This document shows positions 1 to 7,495 of a stretch of 32,000 nt of DNA, piece by piece. The DNA comes from an uncultured Chlorobiaceae bacterium (GTDB taxonomy: Bacteria; Bacteroidota; Chlorobiia; Chlorobiales; Chlorobiaceae). The stretch's first letter is position 1. The number at the start of each line of letters is the position of its first letter. Below the pieces are notes generated by a model, which saw nothing but the letters and a program-made list of their open reading frames with translations, was not told the DNA's origin and did not search any database. A program made the translations under genes and the position numbers. The DNA lies in NCBI GenBank assembly GCA_903994525.1, contig CAJEXW010000013.1, forward strand, positions 1 to 32,000. Direction: 5' to 3'.

Positions 1-373
1 AGACATTTTGCGGATAAGCCTCATAGAGTTCTTCAAATAAGCGGGTTTCATCGTCAAAGAAAGTCAGTGCTTTGTCGAGATTGCCGAGAGCGGAGTGAGT
101 TTCGCCGAGTTGAGAATACGAAATGGCGAGCTCATTTTTGAAGGAGACATTTTGCGGATAAGCCTCATAGAGTTCTTTACTTAATTGGGCATCCTGATCA
201 AAGAAAGTCAGTGCTTTGTCGAGATTGCCGAGAGCGGAGTGAGTTTCGCCGAGTTTAGAATACGAAATGGCGAGCCCATTTTTGAAGGAGACATTTTGCG
301 GATAAGCCTCATAGAGTTCTTTACTTAATTGGGCATCCTGATCAAAGAAAGTCAGTGCTTTGTCGAGATTGCC
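1..373 (-). repeat. Tandem 144-bp repeats encoding 48-residue TPR units
   Basis: Units start at 1, 145 and 289. The second and third are identical over their shared 85 bp (145-229 and 289-373), after which the third, the most N-terminal, diverges. The first and second differ mainly in one block of about 20 bp coding for helix B and at two other bases. The array is in frame with the NB-ARC gene and continues past the left edge. Near-identity at DNA level points to recent unit duplication or conversion. Confidence 0.9.
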
Positions 374-1705
374 TGTTGTTTTATGAAAATTTCCAATGCG
401 GTCCAACAATAGAATTATTATTTCGGGTTTTTGTAAAAAAACAGTATAAGCGCATATGCTTTCAGCGTATCTTGTATAAAGAATTCCTTTATCATAACTG
501 ATATTTGGCAAATGGCCAGTTCCGGGTTCATACTCAAGCTTTTCGGTGAGTGTGGCGATCAGCACTTCGCAATGTTCAAAGAGCTTTTCCTCATTCTGGT
601 GTCGGGTAACCTCCTGCACAACAGGGCTGCACTTGAAGCTGTTGGTTGTGTCATTAAATTCGAGCCACCCTTTTTTTGCCAGGTTCAGCAGGGTGATATC
701 GAGATTGTCGGTGCCGGGAAGCAGCTCTTCAAGTGTTGTAAAGCTTATCGGTTCAGCCGGTAGCACTGCAAACACCGAGAGCATCGTTTTTTCAGCCTCG
801 TCAAGGTCGCTGAGGTTGTACATTTCCGCGAGAATATCTTCCGGCTTTTCCTTGCGCAGTCCAAGCCCGTCACCGTGATAGGCAATGCTGATGGTGCCAC
901 TCCGGCTCAGCCCGAACAGCCCCTTTTTTTGCAGGTCACTGAGCAAATCGCTTAGCGTATATCGCTGGCGAAGCTTGTTGTTGAAGTTGCCGAGATTTTT
1001 TGCAAGCAGCTCGATAACGAGCGTGTTGTAGCCGACCGCCTCCAGAATTTTCTGCAGAAGGTTATCCTCTGTGCTGTTGTGGTTTGGGTAAAGTCTTGTA
1101 AAAAGGGTTAGAGCATTTTTTTCATCAAGCGGCTTGATTGCATGTATCTCTGCATGTTCAAACTCAGTGATTCGTGTCGTAAGCAGTAGATGAAAATTGG
1201 AACAGGCCTTGAGCGCGTGGTAATGCGATTCAAGATCATCAAGGCTGTTGGCGTTATCAATGACAAGCAGGCAGGGCTTTTTCAGTTCTGCCATTTCGCA
1301 AAGCAGCGCCTGAAGCCGCTCCTCTTCCGTCATTCTCTCGGGGAAGGTCACCTGCAAAGGATAGGCAAGGGTCAGTATGGCATCATGCAGACTTTTTTCA
1401 GCGAAAACCCAGGCTAAATGGGCGTACTCTTCATGATATGCCTGATAGTACTTTGATGCCAGGGTTGTTTTGCCAATTCCGCCTTCTCCATTGACCAAAA
1501 GCAGCAGGTTGTTGCCATTGAAAAGTTTGTCGTGAATGGCTTCAAGGTCTTCTTCTCGCCCCAAGAAAACTTGCGGAATAAAGGGTATCGTCCCAAGGTG
1601 TTTATTGATTTTCTTACCACCAAGGTAATTGACCGTCACCTTTTTGGCTTGCTCAAAGTAGATCGACTTGTCGCCCTGCGTTGTTTCCCGCTTCTCTTCC
1701 GGCAT
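1..1705 (-). CDS. NB-ARC/TPR STAND ATPase (NLR-like), 3' end outside window
   Basis: Open frame of at least 568 codons running off the left edge. Residues 6-27 form a short motif shared with the C-terminus of the upstream gene product. An NB-ARC P-loop module follows: Walker A GEGGIGKT at 73-80, Walker B CLLVIDN at 145-151, an LLTTR sensor-like stretch at 174-178 and a GLPL-like helix near 225. A winged-helix-like region spans roughly 300-380. From about 435 onward the protein is a TPR array with 48-residue units. This is the STAND layout of trigger motif, nucleotide switch and repeat sensor, known from bacterial NLR-like immunity proteins. The ATG at 1705 lies 11 bp after the preceding stop; no strong ribosome-binding site is seen, but the terminal motif directly after it supports this start. 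A role as defence sensor is inferred from architecture and neighbours. Confidence 0.85.
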   Translation of the reverse strand, partial: MPEEKRETTQGDKSIYFEQAKKVTVNYLGGKKINKHLGTIPFIPQVFLGREEDLEAIHDKLFNGNNLLLLVNGEGGIGKTTLASKYYQAYHEEYAHLAWVFAEKSLHDAILTLAYPLQVTFPERMTEEERLQALLCEMAELKKPCLLVIDNANSLDDLESHYHALKACSNFHLLLTTRITEFEHAEIHAIKPLDEKNALTLFTRLYPNHNSTEDNLLQKILEAVGYNTLVIELLAKNLGNFNNKLRQRYTLSDLLSDLQKKGLFGLSRSGTISIAYHGDGLGLRKEKPEDILAEMYNLSDLDEAEKTMLSVFAVLPAEPISFTTLEELLPGTDNLDITLLNLAKKGWLEFNDTTNSFKCSPVVQEVTRHQNEEKLFEHCEVLIATLTEKLEYEPGTGHLPNISYDKGILYTRYAESICAYTVFLQKPEIIILLLDRIGNFHKTTGNLDKALTFFDQDAQLSKELYEAYPQNVSFKNGLAISYSKLGETHSALGNLDKALTFFDQDAQLSKELYEAYPQNVSFKNELAISYSQLGETHSALGNLDKALTFFDDETRLFEELYEAYPQNV

Positions 1706-1788
1706 AAGGGTATGATTTACTCGATATTGATGGTTACATCACCTGCTTTCTCAAAATAAACACTTTTTTTGCCTTGAGTTGTTGTGCG
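1625..1788 (-). other. Paired terminal motif across the effector/NB-ARC gene junction
   Basis: Residues 163-184 of the TIR-like protein (1723-1788) and residues 6-27 of the NB-ARC protein (1625-1690) align without gaps: 14 of 22 are identical, with the pattern R-x-TTQG-x-KS-[VI]-YFE-x-A and then VT-[IV]-N. Nine of the 14 identical residues use different codons, so the likeness is held at protein level and is not a fresh DNA duplication. The placement, C-terminal in a small effector-like protein and N-terminal in the adjacent NLR-like protein, matches known amyloid-type signalling pairs. That function is inferred. Confidence 0.7.
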
Positions 1789-2274
1789 CATGACGAATTT
1801 GTTTTTTTTAAAGCTGGCAATTTCAAGCCGTTCAAGCTCTTTGTTGAACTGGTTCCAGAGGTCATCGCTGTTTGAGTAGGTTGCATGGAAGTGCCCCAGC
1901 GCAACAAGCTTCTCTTTGAATTCTTGCAGGCTTGGTTCTGGCGTGGCAGTTGGCTCCCTGAACCAGGTGAAAATAAATGGCTTGCTGGTGGTCTTGAATG
2001 CTCCGAAAGCGGTATCAAACTCTTCGGCAGTGTACATGCCAACTTTGTTGCAGGCAAGGAGAATGAAAATATCAGACTCTTTTATCTTCTTGTTATACTC
2101 ATCCTGTGAGCGGGTGCTCGACATTCTGGAAGAGAGGTCTTCCCAGATTTCAAGATGCAGAAAAATGCCTTTTTGAGCCCATGCCTTGTTTTTTCGGTTG
2201 ATCTCGATTTCAAACTGTTCGCGATCATGTTTCAGCTCGTTTGATGAGGCGAGGAAGATTTTTATTGTTTTCAT
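1717..2274 (-). CDS. TIR/DUF4062-like effector-type protein
   Basis: A 185-residue protein. Residues 1-105 resemble TIR-superfamily (flavodoxin-like) domains: strand KTIKIFLASS at 2-11, the ELKHDREQF segment, strand DIFILLA at 68-74, then YTAEEFDTAF at 81-90. The glutamates at 84/85 sit where NAD-cleaving TIR domains carry their catalytic Glu, but that placement is inferred by eye. After a helical stretch the C-terminus (163-184) carries the motif shared with the N-terminus of the downstream NB-ARC protein. The ATG at 2274 is preferred because the domain begins there; an in-frame ATG at 2310 would overlap the hsdS end by 16 bp and has its purine-rich stretch too close. It is probably co-transcribed with hsdS and the NB-ARC gene. 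Family assignment is moderate; a SEFIR-like or non-enzymatic domain is possible. Confidence 0.7.
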   Translation of the reverse strand: MKTIKIFLASSNELKHDREQFEIEINRKNKAWAQKGIFLHLEIWEDLSSRMSSTRSQDEYNKKIKESDIFILLACNKVGMYTAEEFDTAFGAFKTTSKPFIFTWFREPTATPEPSLQEFKEKLVALGHFHATYSNSDDLWNQFNKELERLEIASFKKNKFVMRTTTQGKKSVYFEKAGDVTINIE

Positions 2275-2294
2275 GGCACTGGTTCTGTTATTGT

Positions 2295-3596
2295 TCAGGC
2301 TGACAGGCATTCCTTTGTTCGATGCGATTGAACATCCATTTTACCGGTTACGGCGTCGGTAATGAGCGCACTTCGGTACTCTTTGAGCCGTTCGATTGCT
2401 TCAGTGACTTGTGCTTTCTGACGATCTATTATTACTGTTTTTTTCTCAATATGTTCAGCTATGGCTTGCTGTTCTTCGAGTGGAGGAGTAGGAATCCTTA
2501 TATTTTTAAGATCTTCCAAGCTCAAATTCGGCTGGCCGCCTCCAGTGGAAAGAGATATTAAGATTGGTTTTCGCATAAGAAGCCAATAATAAAAAAATCG
2601 GGGTTGAAATGTGGTTGGTTGTGCAAATACACAGCAGGCTTGATTTACGGTGGCATCAACTCCCAAGATTCCCAACCGTCCGATAGTGGCACCATACATC
2701 GCAATTACAATACTTCCTGCTGGATAGATTTTCAGCGCAGAATGGGATTGAAAAGCATCGATAGATATCTTTTGAGATGTATTTTCAATGACAGTTTCGC
2801 GGAGTTCTGATGTTGTTACCCATGGAATGTTGCCATCGTAAAAATCAGAATTATCACTTTTAGGGGTAGTCCCGCTACCGATGGTATTAAATCCATGCGT
2901 AACCTTCCAGATTACCCAATGTTTTGGAATCTCTCCAAGCCACTCTACACCAGAATCTTTCATCGGCGCTGACGGGTCGAGGCCTTTGGTGACGGCCCGG
3001 GTGATGAGGGCGGTGCGTTTTTCGTCGAGTTTTTTGAGCAGCTCCTCTTTTTTTGTAATCAGTTCGTCAATTTCTGCTGTTTTCCGGTCAAGAAAGCTTG
3101 CAATGGCTTGCTGTTCTTCGAGCGGGGGGACTGGCAATTGTATATTTCCCATGAAATCCCAGCTTACCCGTGGCATTTTTGCTCCGAATGTTGAACCATC
3201 AACAATGGAGATTACACCATGATTGAGTATAAGGTAAAGCGCATAACGTCCAAATAAGCTATTCCGGGTTGGTCGCATAACGTGAAAATCGCCAACGGCA
3301 GCGCCCTGAAATTCGGCAAGGTATGCTTTTGCAAGATATGGGCGCAATTTACCAAACAGGATATCGCCGACCTGAAACGTTACACCGTCGCCTTCAAACT
3401 CTGTATCTGACGGAAGATATCTCCCTGACCAGCTTTCAATATTTTCGAGTGCAATATTTTGTGTCTCGCCACCGGATTTTGTTGTAATCAATCTCATGGT
3501 TTGCTTGAGACGCTTTACCGTCCAATGTCCCGGAATCTCCCCGATCCACTCCACCCCGGAATCCCTGTAAGCCGGATATCTCTGATAGTGGCTCAT
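2295..3596 (-). CDS. hsdS: Type I restriction-modification specificity subunit HsdS
   Basis: A 433-residue DNA-recognition subunit that gives an HsdM methyltransferase (and HsdR, if present) its target sequence. It shows the classic duplicated plan: an opening DSGVEWIGEIPGHW segment, target-recognition domain 1, a conserved coiled-coil spacer with PLEEQQAIASFLDRKTAEID near 155-175, a second DSGVEWLGEIPKHW near 212, target-recognition domain 2, and a closing PLEEQQAIAEHIEKKT coiled coil. Both halves look complete, so a bipartite target is expected. The start ATG overlaps the hsdM stop by 4 bp (ATGA), indicating translational coupling. The two recognition domains differ from each other, as is normal; the target sequence cannot be read from them. 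Confidence 0.95.
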   Translation of the reverse strand: MSHYQRYPAYRDSGVEWIGEIPGHWTVKRLKQTMRLITTKSGGETQNIALENIESWSGRYLPSDTEFEGDGVTFQVGDILFGKLRPYLAKAYLAEFQGAAVGDFHVMRPTRNSLFGRYALYLILNHGVISIVDGSTFGAKMPRVSWDFMGNIQLPVPPLEEQQAIASFLDRKTAEIDELITKKEELLKKLDEKRTALITRAVTKGLDPSAPMKDSGVEWLGEIPKHWVIWKVTHGFNTIGSGTTPKSDNSDFYDGNIPWVTTSELRETVIENTSQKISIDAFQSHSALKIYPAGSIVIAMYGATIGRLGILGVDATVNQACCVFAQPTTFQPRFFYYWLLMRKPILISLSTGGGQPNLSLEDLKNIRIPTPPLEEQQAIAEHIEKKTVIIDRQKAQVTEAIERLKEYRSALITDAVTGKMDVQSHRTKECLSA

Positions 3597-5794
3597 TCAA
3601 CAACCTCCCTGAGCAGGTTGAGGATGCTGGTTTCGAGCGCTTTGATGTCGCTCTCAATCTCTTCGAGCGGGCGCGGTGGTTTGTAGACGTAAAAGTGGCG
3701 GTTGAGGGGAATTTCGTAGCCGACCTTTGTTTTGGTGTGGTCTATCCAGGTATCGCTGACGTGTGGCAGAACCTCTCTCTGGAGATACGCTTCGCAGTGG
3801 CTCTGCACCAGTTTGAGGAGCTTGCTGTTATCGGCATCTTTTTCGTAGCCGATTGGCAGGGGAAGGAAAGTGTCGTCAGGAAGCGGGAGCAGTTCAGTGT
3901 CGCGCAGTTCGGGATCGGGTTCCGGGTTGCCTTTGCTGTCGCGGCAGATCTCCGCTTTTTCATCGCGCTGGCTGAGTGTGCTGAGGATTGCCTTTTTCAG
4001 CGGGGCATCAATTTTTATATCGGCGCTTTTCAGTGCTGCATCAAGCGCTTTCAGAAAGGCAGGGCGGTTGCGGTAGAGTGTGTCACTCTCCATGCCGCGC
4101 AGGGCTTCAAGCAGAGCCTCTTGCATGGCTTTGCCGCTTCGGAAATCCTCTGCCTGTGCATCAATCGACCTCTTTTTACTCAGTATCAGGTTCTGGAATG
4201 CGGTTTCGTTTGTAAGGCGTTCAATGCGTTCCTGGCTTGCCTGAAAGTTGAGGCGGAGGGGGCGCTCAATGGTCATTTTGAGGTAGCCGAAGTCGAAGTT
4301 TCGGAATATTTTTGAGGTTATGGGCTTCTCTTCACTGCCGTTGGTCCCTGTTGTGCACTGGGTGTTCTGGCGGAAGTTGCCGTAGAGACGAACCAGTTCG
4401 CTGATATGCTCGTCGGAGAGCTCGTTGCGCTTGTTGCCCATGCTCTTTTTCATCTTGCGGAAGAGGCGGGTTCCGTCAATGAGCTGCACATATCCTTTGC
4501 GTTCTTTTGGCTTTTTGTTGGTGACAATCCAGATGTAGGTGTAGATGCCGGTGTTGTAGAACATCTGGTCGGGGAGGGCGATGATGGCATCGAGCCAGTC
4601 GTTTTCGATAATCCAGCGTCGGATGTTGCTCTCTCCGCTTCCTGCGTCGCCGGTGAAGAGGGGGGAGCCGTTGAAGACAATGGCGATGCGTGATCCGTCG
4701 CCTCCGCTGGAGGGTGAGGGGTGGAATTTGGAGATCATGTGTTGCAAAAAGAGCAGCGAGCCGTCGTTGATGCGTGGCACTCCCGCCCCGAATCGTCCAC
4801 TGAACCCCTGGGCGGCTTCATCATCCACAAAACTTTTTTCCGGCTTCCACTCCACACCAAAAGGGGGGTTCGAGAGCATGAAGTGAAACTGTTTGTCGGG
4901 GTGGCCATCCTGCGGTAAAAAGTTGTAGGCGCGGCTTTTTGCATCCTTGATGCCGAGCGTATCGCCATAGACAAGGTTGCTGATCTCCTCGTCCTTGATG
5001 AGCAGGTCGGAACAGCAAATAGCGTAGGATTCCGGGTTGTACTCCTGACCGAATAGCTCAATGTTGGCGTCCCGGTTTTTGCGTTTGATGTACTCTTCGG
5101 CAACGGAGAGCATACCGCCGGTTCCTGCCGTCGGGTCGTAGATGGAGCTGTATTTTCCGGCCTTGAATACTTCATCTTCGTAGACGAACATCAGTTCAAC
5201 CATGAGGCGGATAACTTCGCGCGGGGTGAAGTGGTCTCCGGCCTCCTCGTTGGCCTGTTCGTTGAATTTTCGGACCAGCTCCTCAAAGAGGTAGCCCATC
5301 TGGAGGTTTGAGAGTTTCGCCGGGGAGAGATCGATTTCTGAGCTGCAGAACTCTTTGACAATGAGGAAGAGTCGGTTGCTGTCGTCAAGTTTTTCAATCT
5401 CCTTTTCAAACTCGAATTTTTCGAAGATGTCGCGAACACGGGGTGAAAAGCCTCTGATATAGGAGATGAGGTTGTCGGCAATATTGGGAGCATCCCCAAG
5501 CAGTTTCTGGAAGGTGAAGGGGCTGGTGTTGTAGAGCGCCTGTTTGCGGTTGCCGCCGTTGGCAACTCTTGAGAGGGCGGCTTCGAGCGCCGGGCCGGTT
5601 ATCCCTTTGGCTTGCAGCCGTTTCAGTTCGGCAAGCACCGGCTCTTTGGTTGGTTCAAGCACCAGATCAAGGCGGCGGAGGATGGTCATGGGCAGCATAA
5701 CGTGTCGGTACTGCGGCGGGCGGTATGGCCCCCGGAGCTTGTTGGCGATGTTCCAGATAAATCCTGCGAGATCTTGATGCGTGCTTGATGCCAT
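3593..5794 (-). CDS. hsdM: Type I restriction-modification N6-adenine methyltransferase HsdM
   Basis: A 733-residue modification subunit that methylates adenine in the site chosen by HsdS. An N-terminal HsdM helical domain covers about 1-160. The catalytic domain has motif I DPTAGTGGM at 220-228 (SAM binding) and motif IV NPPF at 309-312. A C-terminal extension of over 200 residues, largely helical and charged, makes the protein longer than the common HsdM of about 500 residues. The ATG at 5794 is preferred; an in-frame TTG seven codons upstream (5815) is the alternative, and neither has a clear ribosome-binding site. The frame is intact. It follows the aminotransferase stop by 60 bp, so a separate promoter is likely but not identified. 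No hsdR lies upstream. Confidence 0.93.
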   Translation of the reverse strand: MASSTHQDLAGFIWNIANKLRGPYRPPQYRHVMLPMTILRRLDLVLEPTKEPVLAELKRLQAKGITGPALEAALSRVANGGNRKQALYNTSPFTFQKLLGDAPNIADNLISYIRGFSPRVRDIFEKFEFEKEIEKLDDSNRLFLIVKEFCSSEIDLSPAKLSNLQMGYLFEELVRKFNEQANEEAGDHFTPREVIRLMVELMFVYEDEVFKAGKYSSIYDPTAGTGGMLSVAEEYIKRKNRDANIELFGQEYNPESYAICCSDLLIKDEEISNLVYGDTLGIKDAKSRAYNFLPQDGHPDKQFHFMLSNPPFGVEWKPEKSFVDDEAAQGFSGRFGAGVPRINDGSLLFLQHMISKFHPSPSSGGDGSRIAIVFNGSPLFTGDAGSGESNIRRWIIENDWLDAIIALPDQMFYNTGIYTYIWIVTNKKPKERKGYVQLIDGTRLFRKMKKSMGNKRNELSDEHISELVRLYGNFRQNTQCTTGTNGSEEKPITSKIFRNFDFGYLKMTIERPLRLNFQASQERIERLTNETAFQNLILSKKRSIDAQAEDFRSGKAMQEALLEALRGMESDTLYRNRPAFLKALDAALKSADIKIDAPLKKAILSTLSQRDEKAEICRDSKGNPEPDPELRDTELLPLPDDTFLPLPIGYEKDADNSKLLKLVQSHCEAYLQREVLPHVSDTWIDHTKTKVGYEIPLNRHFYVYKPPRPLEEIESDIKALETSILNLLREVVE

Positions 5795-5854
5795 GGGGCT
5801 GCTGTTTTTGTTCAAGTTTTGCCGGTGAAGGGGGGCTGGCTGATTGTTGCTTTT

Positions 5855-7048
5855 TTACCCGCAAACCTGCCGTATGGCCCTGGCCACAATCGGAATGCCC
5901 TCAGCAATCTGCTCGGGGGTGTTGTTGCAATAGGAGAGGCGGAGTGAATTGTTGTGCGTTCCTGCCGGATCGAACGTCTTCCCAATCACAAACACCGCGC
6001 CGCCCTCGATGGCAAGTTGCACAATTTTCGTAGCATCGGTCTCTTCCGGCAGAGTGAGCCAGAGGTAAAAGCCCCCTCGTGGTTCGTTCCACTGGACGTA
6101 GTTTGGCAGGTGTTCCTTGAGAGCAGAAACCATGGCGTTTGCCCTTCTTTTGTACTCCTGCCGAACAGTGGCGATATAGCTGTAAATCTGGCCGGAGCGG
6201 ATAAACTCATCAGCCAGTACCTGGGTAAAGCTCGGCGAACAGGCGTCTGCAGACTGCTTGATCAGTTCGCACTTCTGGTAGATCTCTTCGGGCACCAGCA
6301 TCCAGCCCAGTCGCAGGCCGGGGCCGAGAATCTTGGAGAATGAGCCGGTAGAGCAGATCTCAATTCCTTCAGGATTGATGGCCTTGATGGGCTTGAGTTG
6401 CTCCCGATCTTCTTCGTAAAAGTAGAGGTCGCCGTAGGCATCATCCTCAATCAGCGGGATATCGCGCCCCTGAAGCGCGGTTATAAGTTGCTCTTTGCGT
6501 TCAGAACTGTAGAGCAGCCCTGCCGGGTTGTGGAAATATGGGGTGACGTAAAGAAATTTTGGCTTCTCTTTTTGGTCGATCTCCCGTTGCAGCGCCTCCA
6601 TGACAATACCGTCGCGGTCAACAGGGACTCCTCTCAGTTCAGCGTCGTAGGAGCGGAAAGCCGAGAGGGCTCCGATAAAGCAGGGATTTTCGACAAGGAC
6701 AGGGTCATGGGGATCAATAAAGGCTTTACCGAGCAGATTGAGCCCCTGTTGTGAGCCGGTGGTGATGAGCAGCCGGTTCGTGTGTACCGGCAACCCCTTT
6801 TTTTCGAGGAAGCCGCTCAGTGACTCAAGCAGTGAGGGAAGGCCGGGTGTCGGGCCATACTGAAATGCGATGCGCTTTTTTTTGATGTCAAGCCCTTTGA
6901 AAAGATCCTCAATCTCCTGAACAGGAAAGAGATCATTGCCGGGCATTCCTCCCGCAAATGAGATGATGTCCGGTCTTGAGGCCAGGGTCATGAGATCCCT
7001 GATTTCGGAAGAGCGAAGTGATGAAACGGCTTTGGAAAACCTTGGCAT
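5855..7048 (-). CDS. PLP-dependent class I/II aminotransferase
   Basis: A 397-residue fold-type I aminotransferase of the aromatic / 2-aminoadipate (LysN, AAT-I) type. Seen: SFAGGMPGNDLFP at 30-42, GSQQGL near 98-103, NPAG at 174-177, EDDAYGDL at 201-208 and the Schiff-base lysine in SFSKILGPGLRLGW (K239). It is the last gene of the iorA-iorB-paaK-ACT operon, starting 15 bp after the ACT gene. In that context it most plausibly transaminates aryl-pyruvates (phenylpyruvate, hydroxyphenylpyruvate, indolepyruvate) to or from aromatic amino acids. Members of this family also act on 2-aminoadipate and branched-chain substrates, so the substrate is inferred from neighbours only. Cytoplasmic, complete. 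Confidence 0.9.
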   Translation of the reverse strand: MPRFSKAVSSLRSSEIRDLMTLASRPDIISFAGGMPGNDLFPVQEIEDLFKGLDIKKKRIAFQYGPTPGLPSLLESLSGFLEKKGLPVHTNRLLITTGSQQGLNLLGKAFIDPHDPVLVENPCFIGALSAFRSYDAELRGVPVDRDGIVMEALQREIDQKEKPKFLYVTPYFHNPAGLLYSSERKEQLITALQGRDIPLIEDDAYGDLYFYEEDREQLKPIKAINPEGIEICSTGSFSKILGPGLRLGWMLVPEEIYQKCELIKQSADACSPSFTQVLADEFIRSGQIYSYIATVRQEYKRRANAMVSALKEHLPNYVQWNEPRGGFYLWLTLPEETDATKIVQLAIEGGAVFVIGKTFDPAGTHNNSLRLSYCNNTPEQIAEGIPIVARAIRQVCG

Positions 7049-7063
7049 GTTGGTAGCGATTGG

Positions 7064-7492
7064 TTACACTTGATAAACATCCCCTTCCTGCAGCAGCTCC
7101 ATCTTGTGCTCCCGCAAGAGGTCAATAAGCTGCTGTAACGATTCGGCCCTGATAACCACCGTTGATTTTCCGTCTCCGGAAGCGAACGCGTACATATAGT
7201 CAATGGCGACGTTATTGTCTGAAATGATCTGCAGCGCTTTGTGCAGTCCGCCGGGTCTGTGGGGAATATTCATCCCGACGACATCAGTGATCTTGACGGC
7301 AAATCCCGCCTCGCGCAGTATCTCTGCCGCAGCATCCGGCCGTCCGACAATCATGCGCAGAATACCGTAGTCGGCAGTATCGGCAATGCTGAATGCCGAG
7401 ATATTGATGTCGTTGGCAGCAAGAATACCGGTCAGTTCGGTCAGTCGACCAGTCCTGTTTTCGAGAAAAACCGAAAGCTGTTTGATAATCAT
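7064..7492 (-). CDS. Tandem ACT-domain amino-acid-binding protein
   Basis: A 142-residue protein made of two ACT modules with no catalytic domain: the first starts IKQLSVFLENRTGRL (3-17), the second near residue 71 with VGMNIPHRPGGLHKAL. ACT domains bind amino acids and act allosterically. Stand-alone double-ACT proteins of this kind (COG4747-like) recur beside phenylacetate-CoA ligase and indolepyruvate oxidoreductase genes in anaerobes. It lies 3 bp after paaK and 15 bp before the aminotransferase. It probably senses an aromatic amino acid and adjusts the pathway; its ligand and partner are not visible. Confidence 0.88.
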   Translation of the reverse strand: MIIKQLSVFLENRTGRLTELTGILAANDINISAFSIADTADYGILRMIVGRPDAAAEILREAGFAVKITDVVGMNIPHRPGGLHKALQIISDNNVAIDYMYAFASGDGKSTVVIRAESLQQLIDLLREHKMELLQEGDVYQV

Positions 7493-7495
7493 TTT

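Noticed and set aside
1..373. Regular repeats considered as a CRISPR array
   Set aside because: The period is 144 bp with no unique spacers, and the repeats are in frame inside a TPR-coding gene.
3695..4315. 206-codon plus-strand open frame opposite hsdM
   Set aside because: It is a shadow of the intact hsdM reading frame; no recognisable domain.
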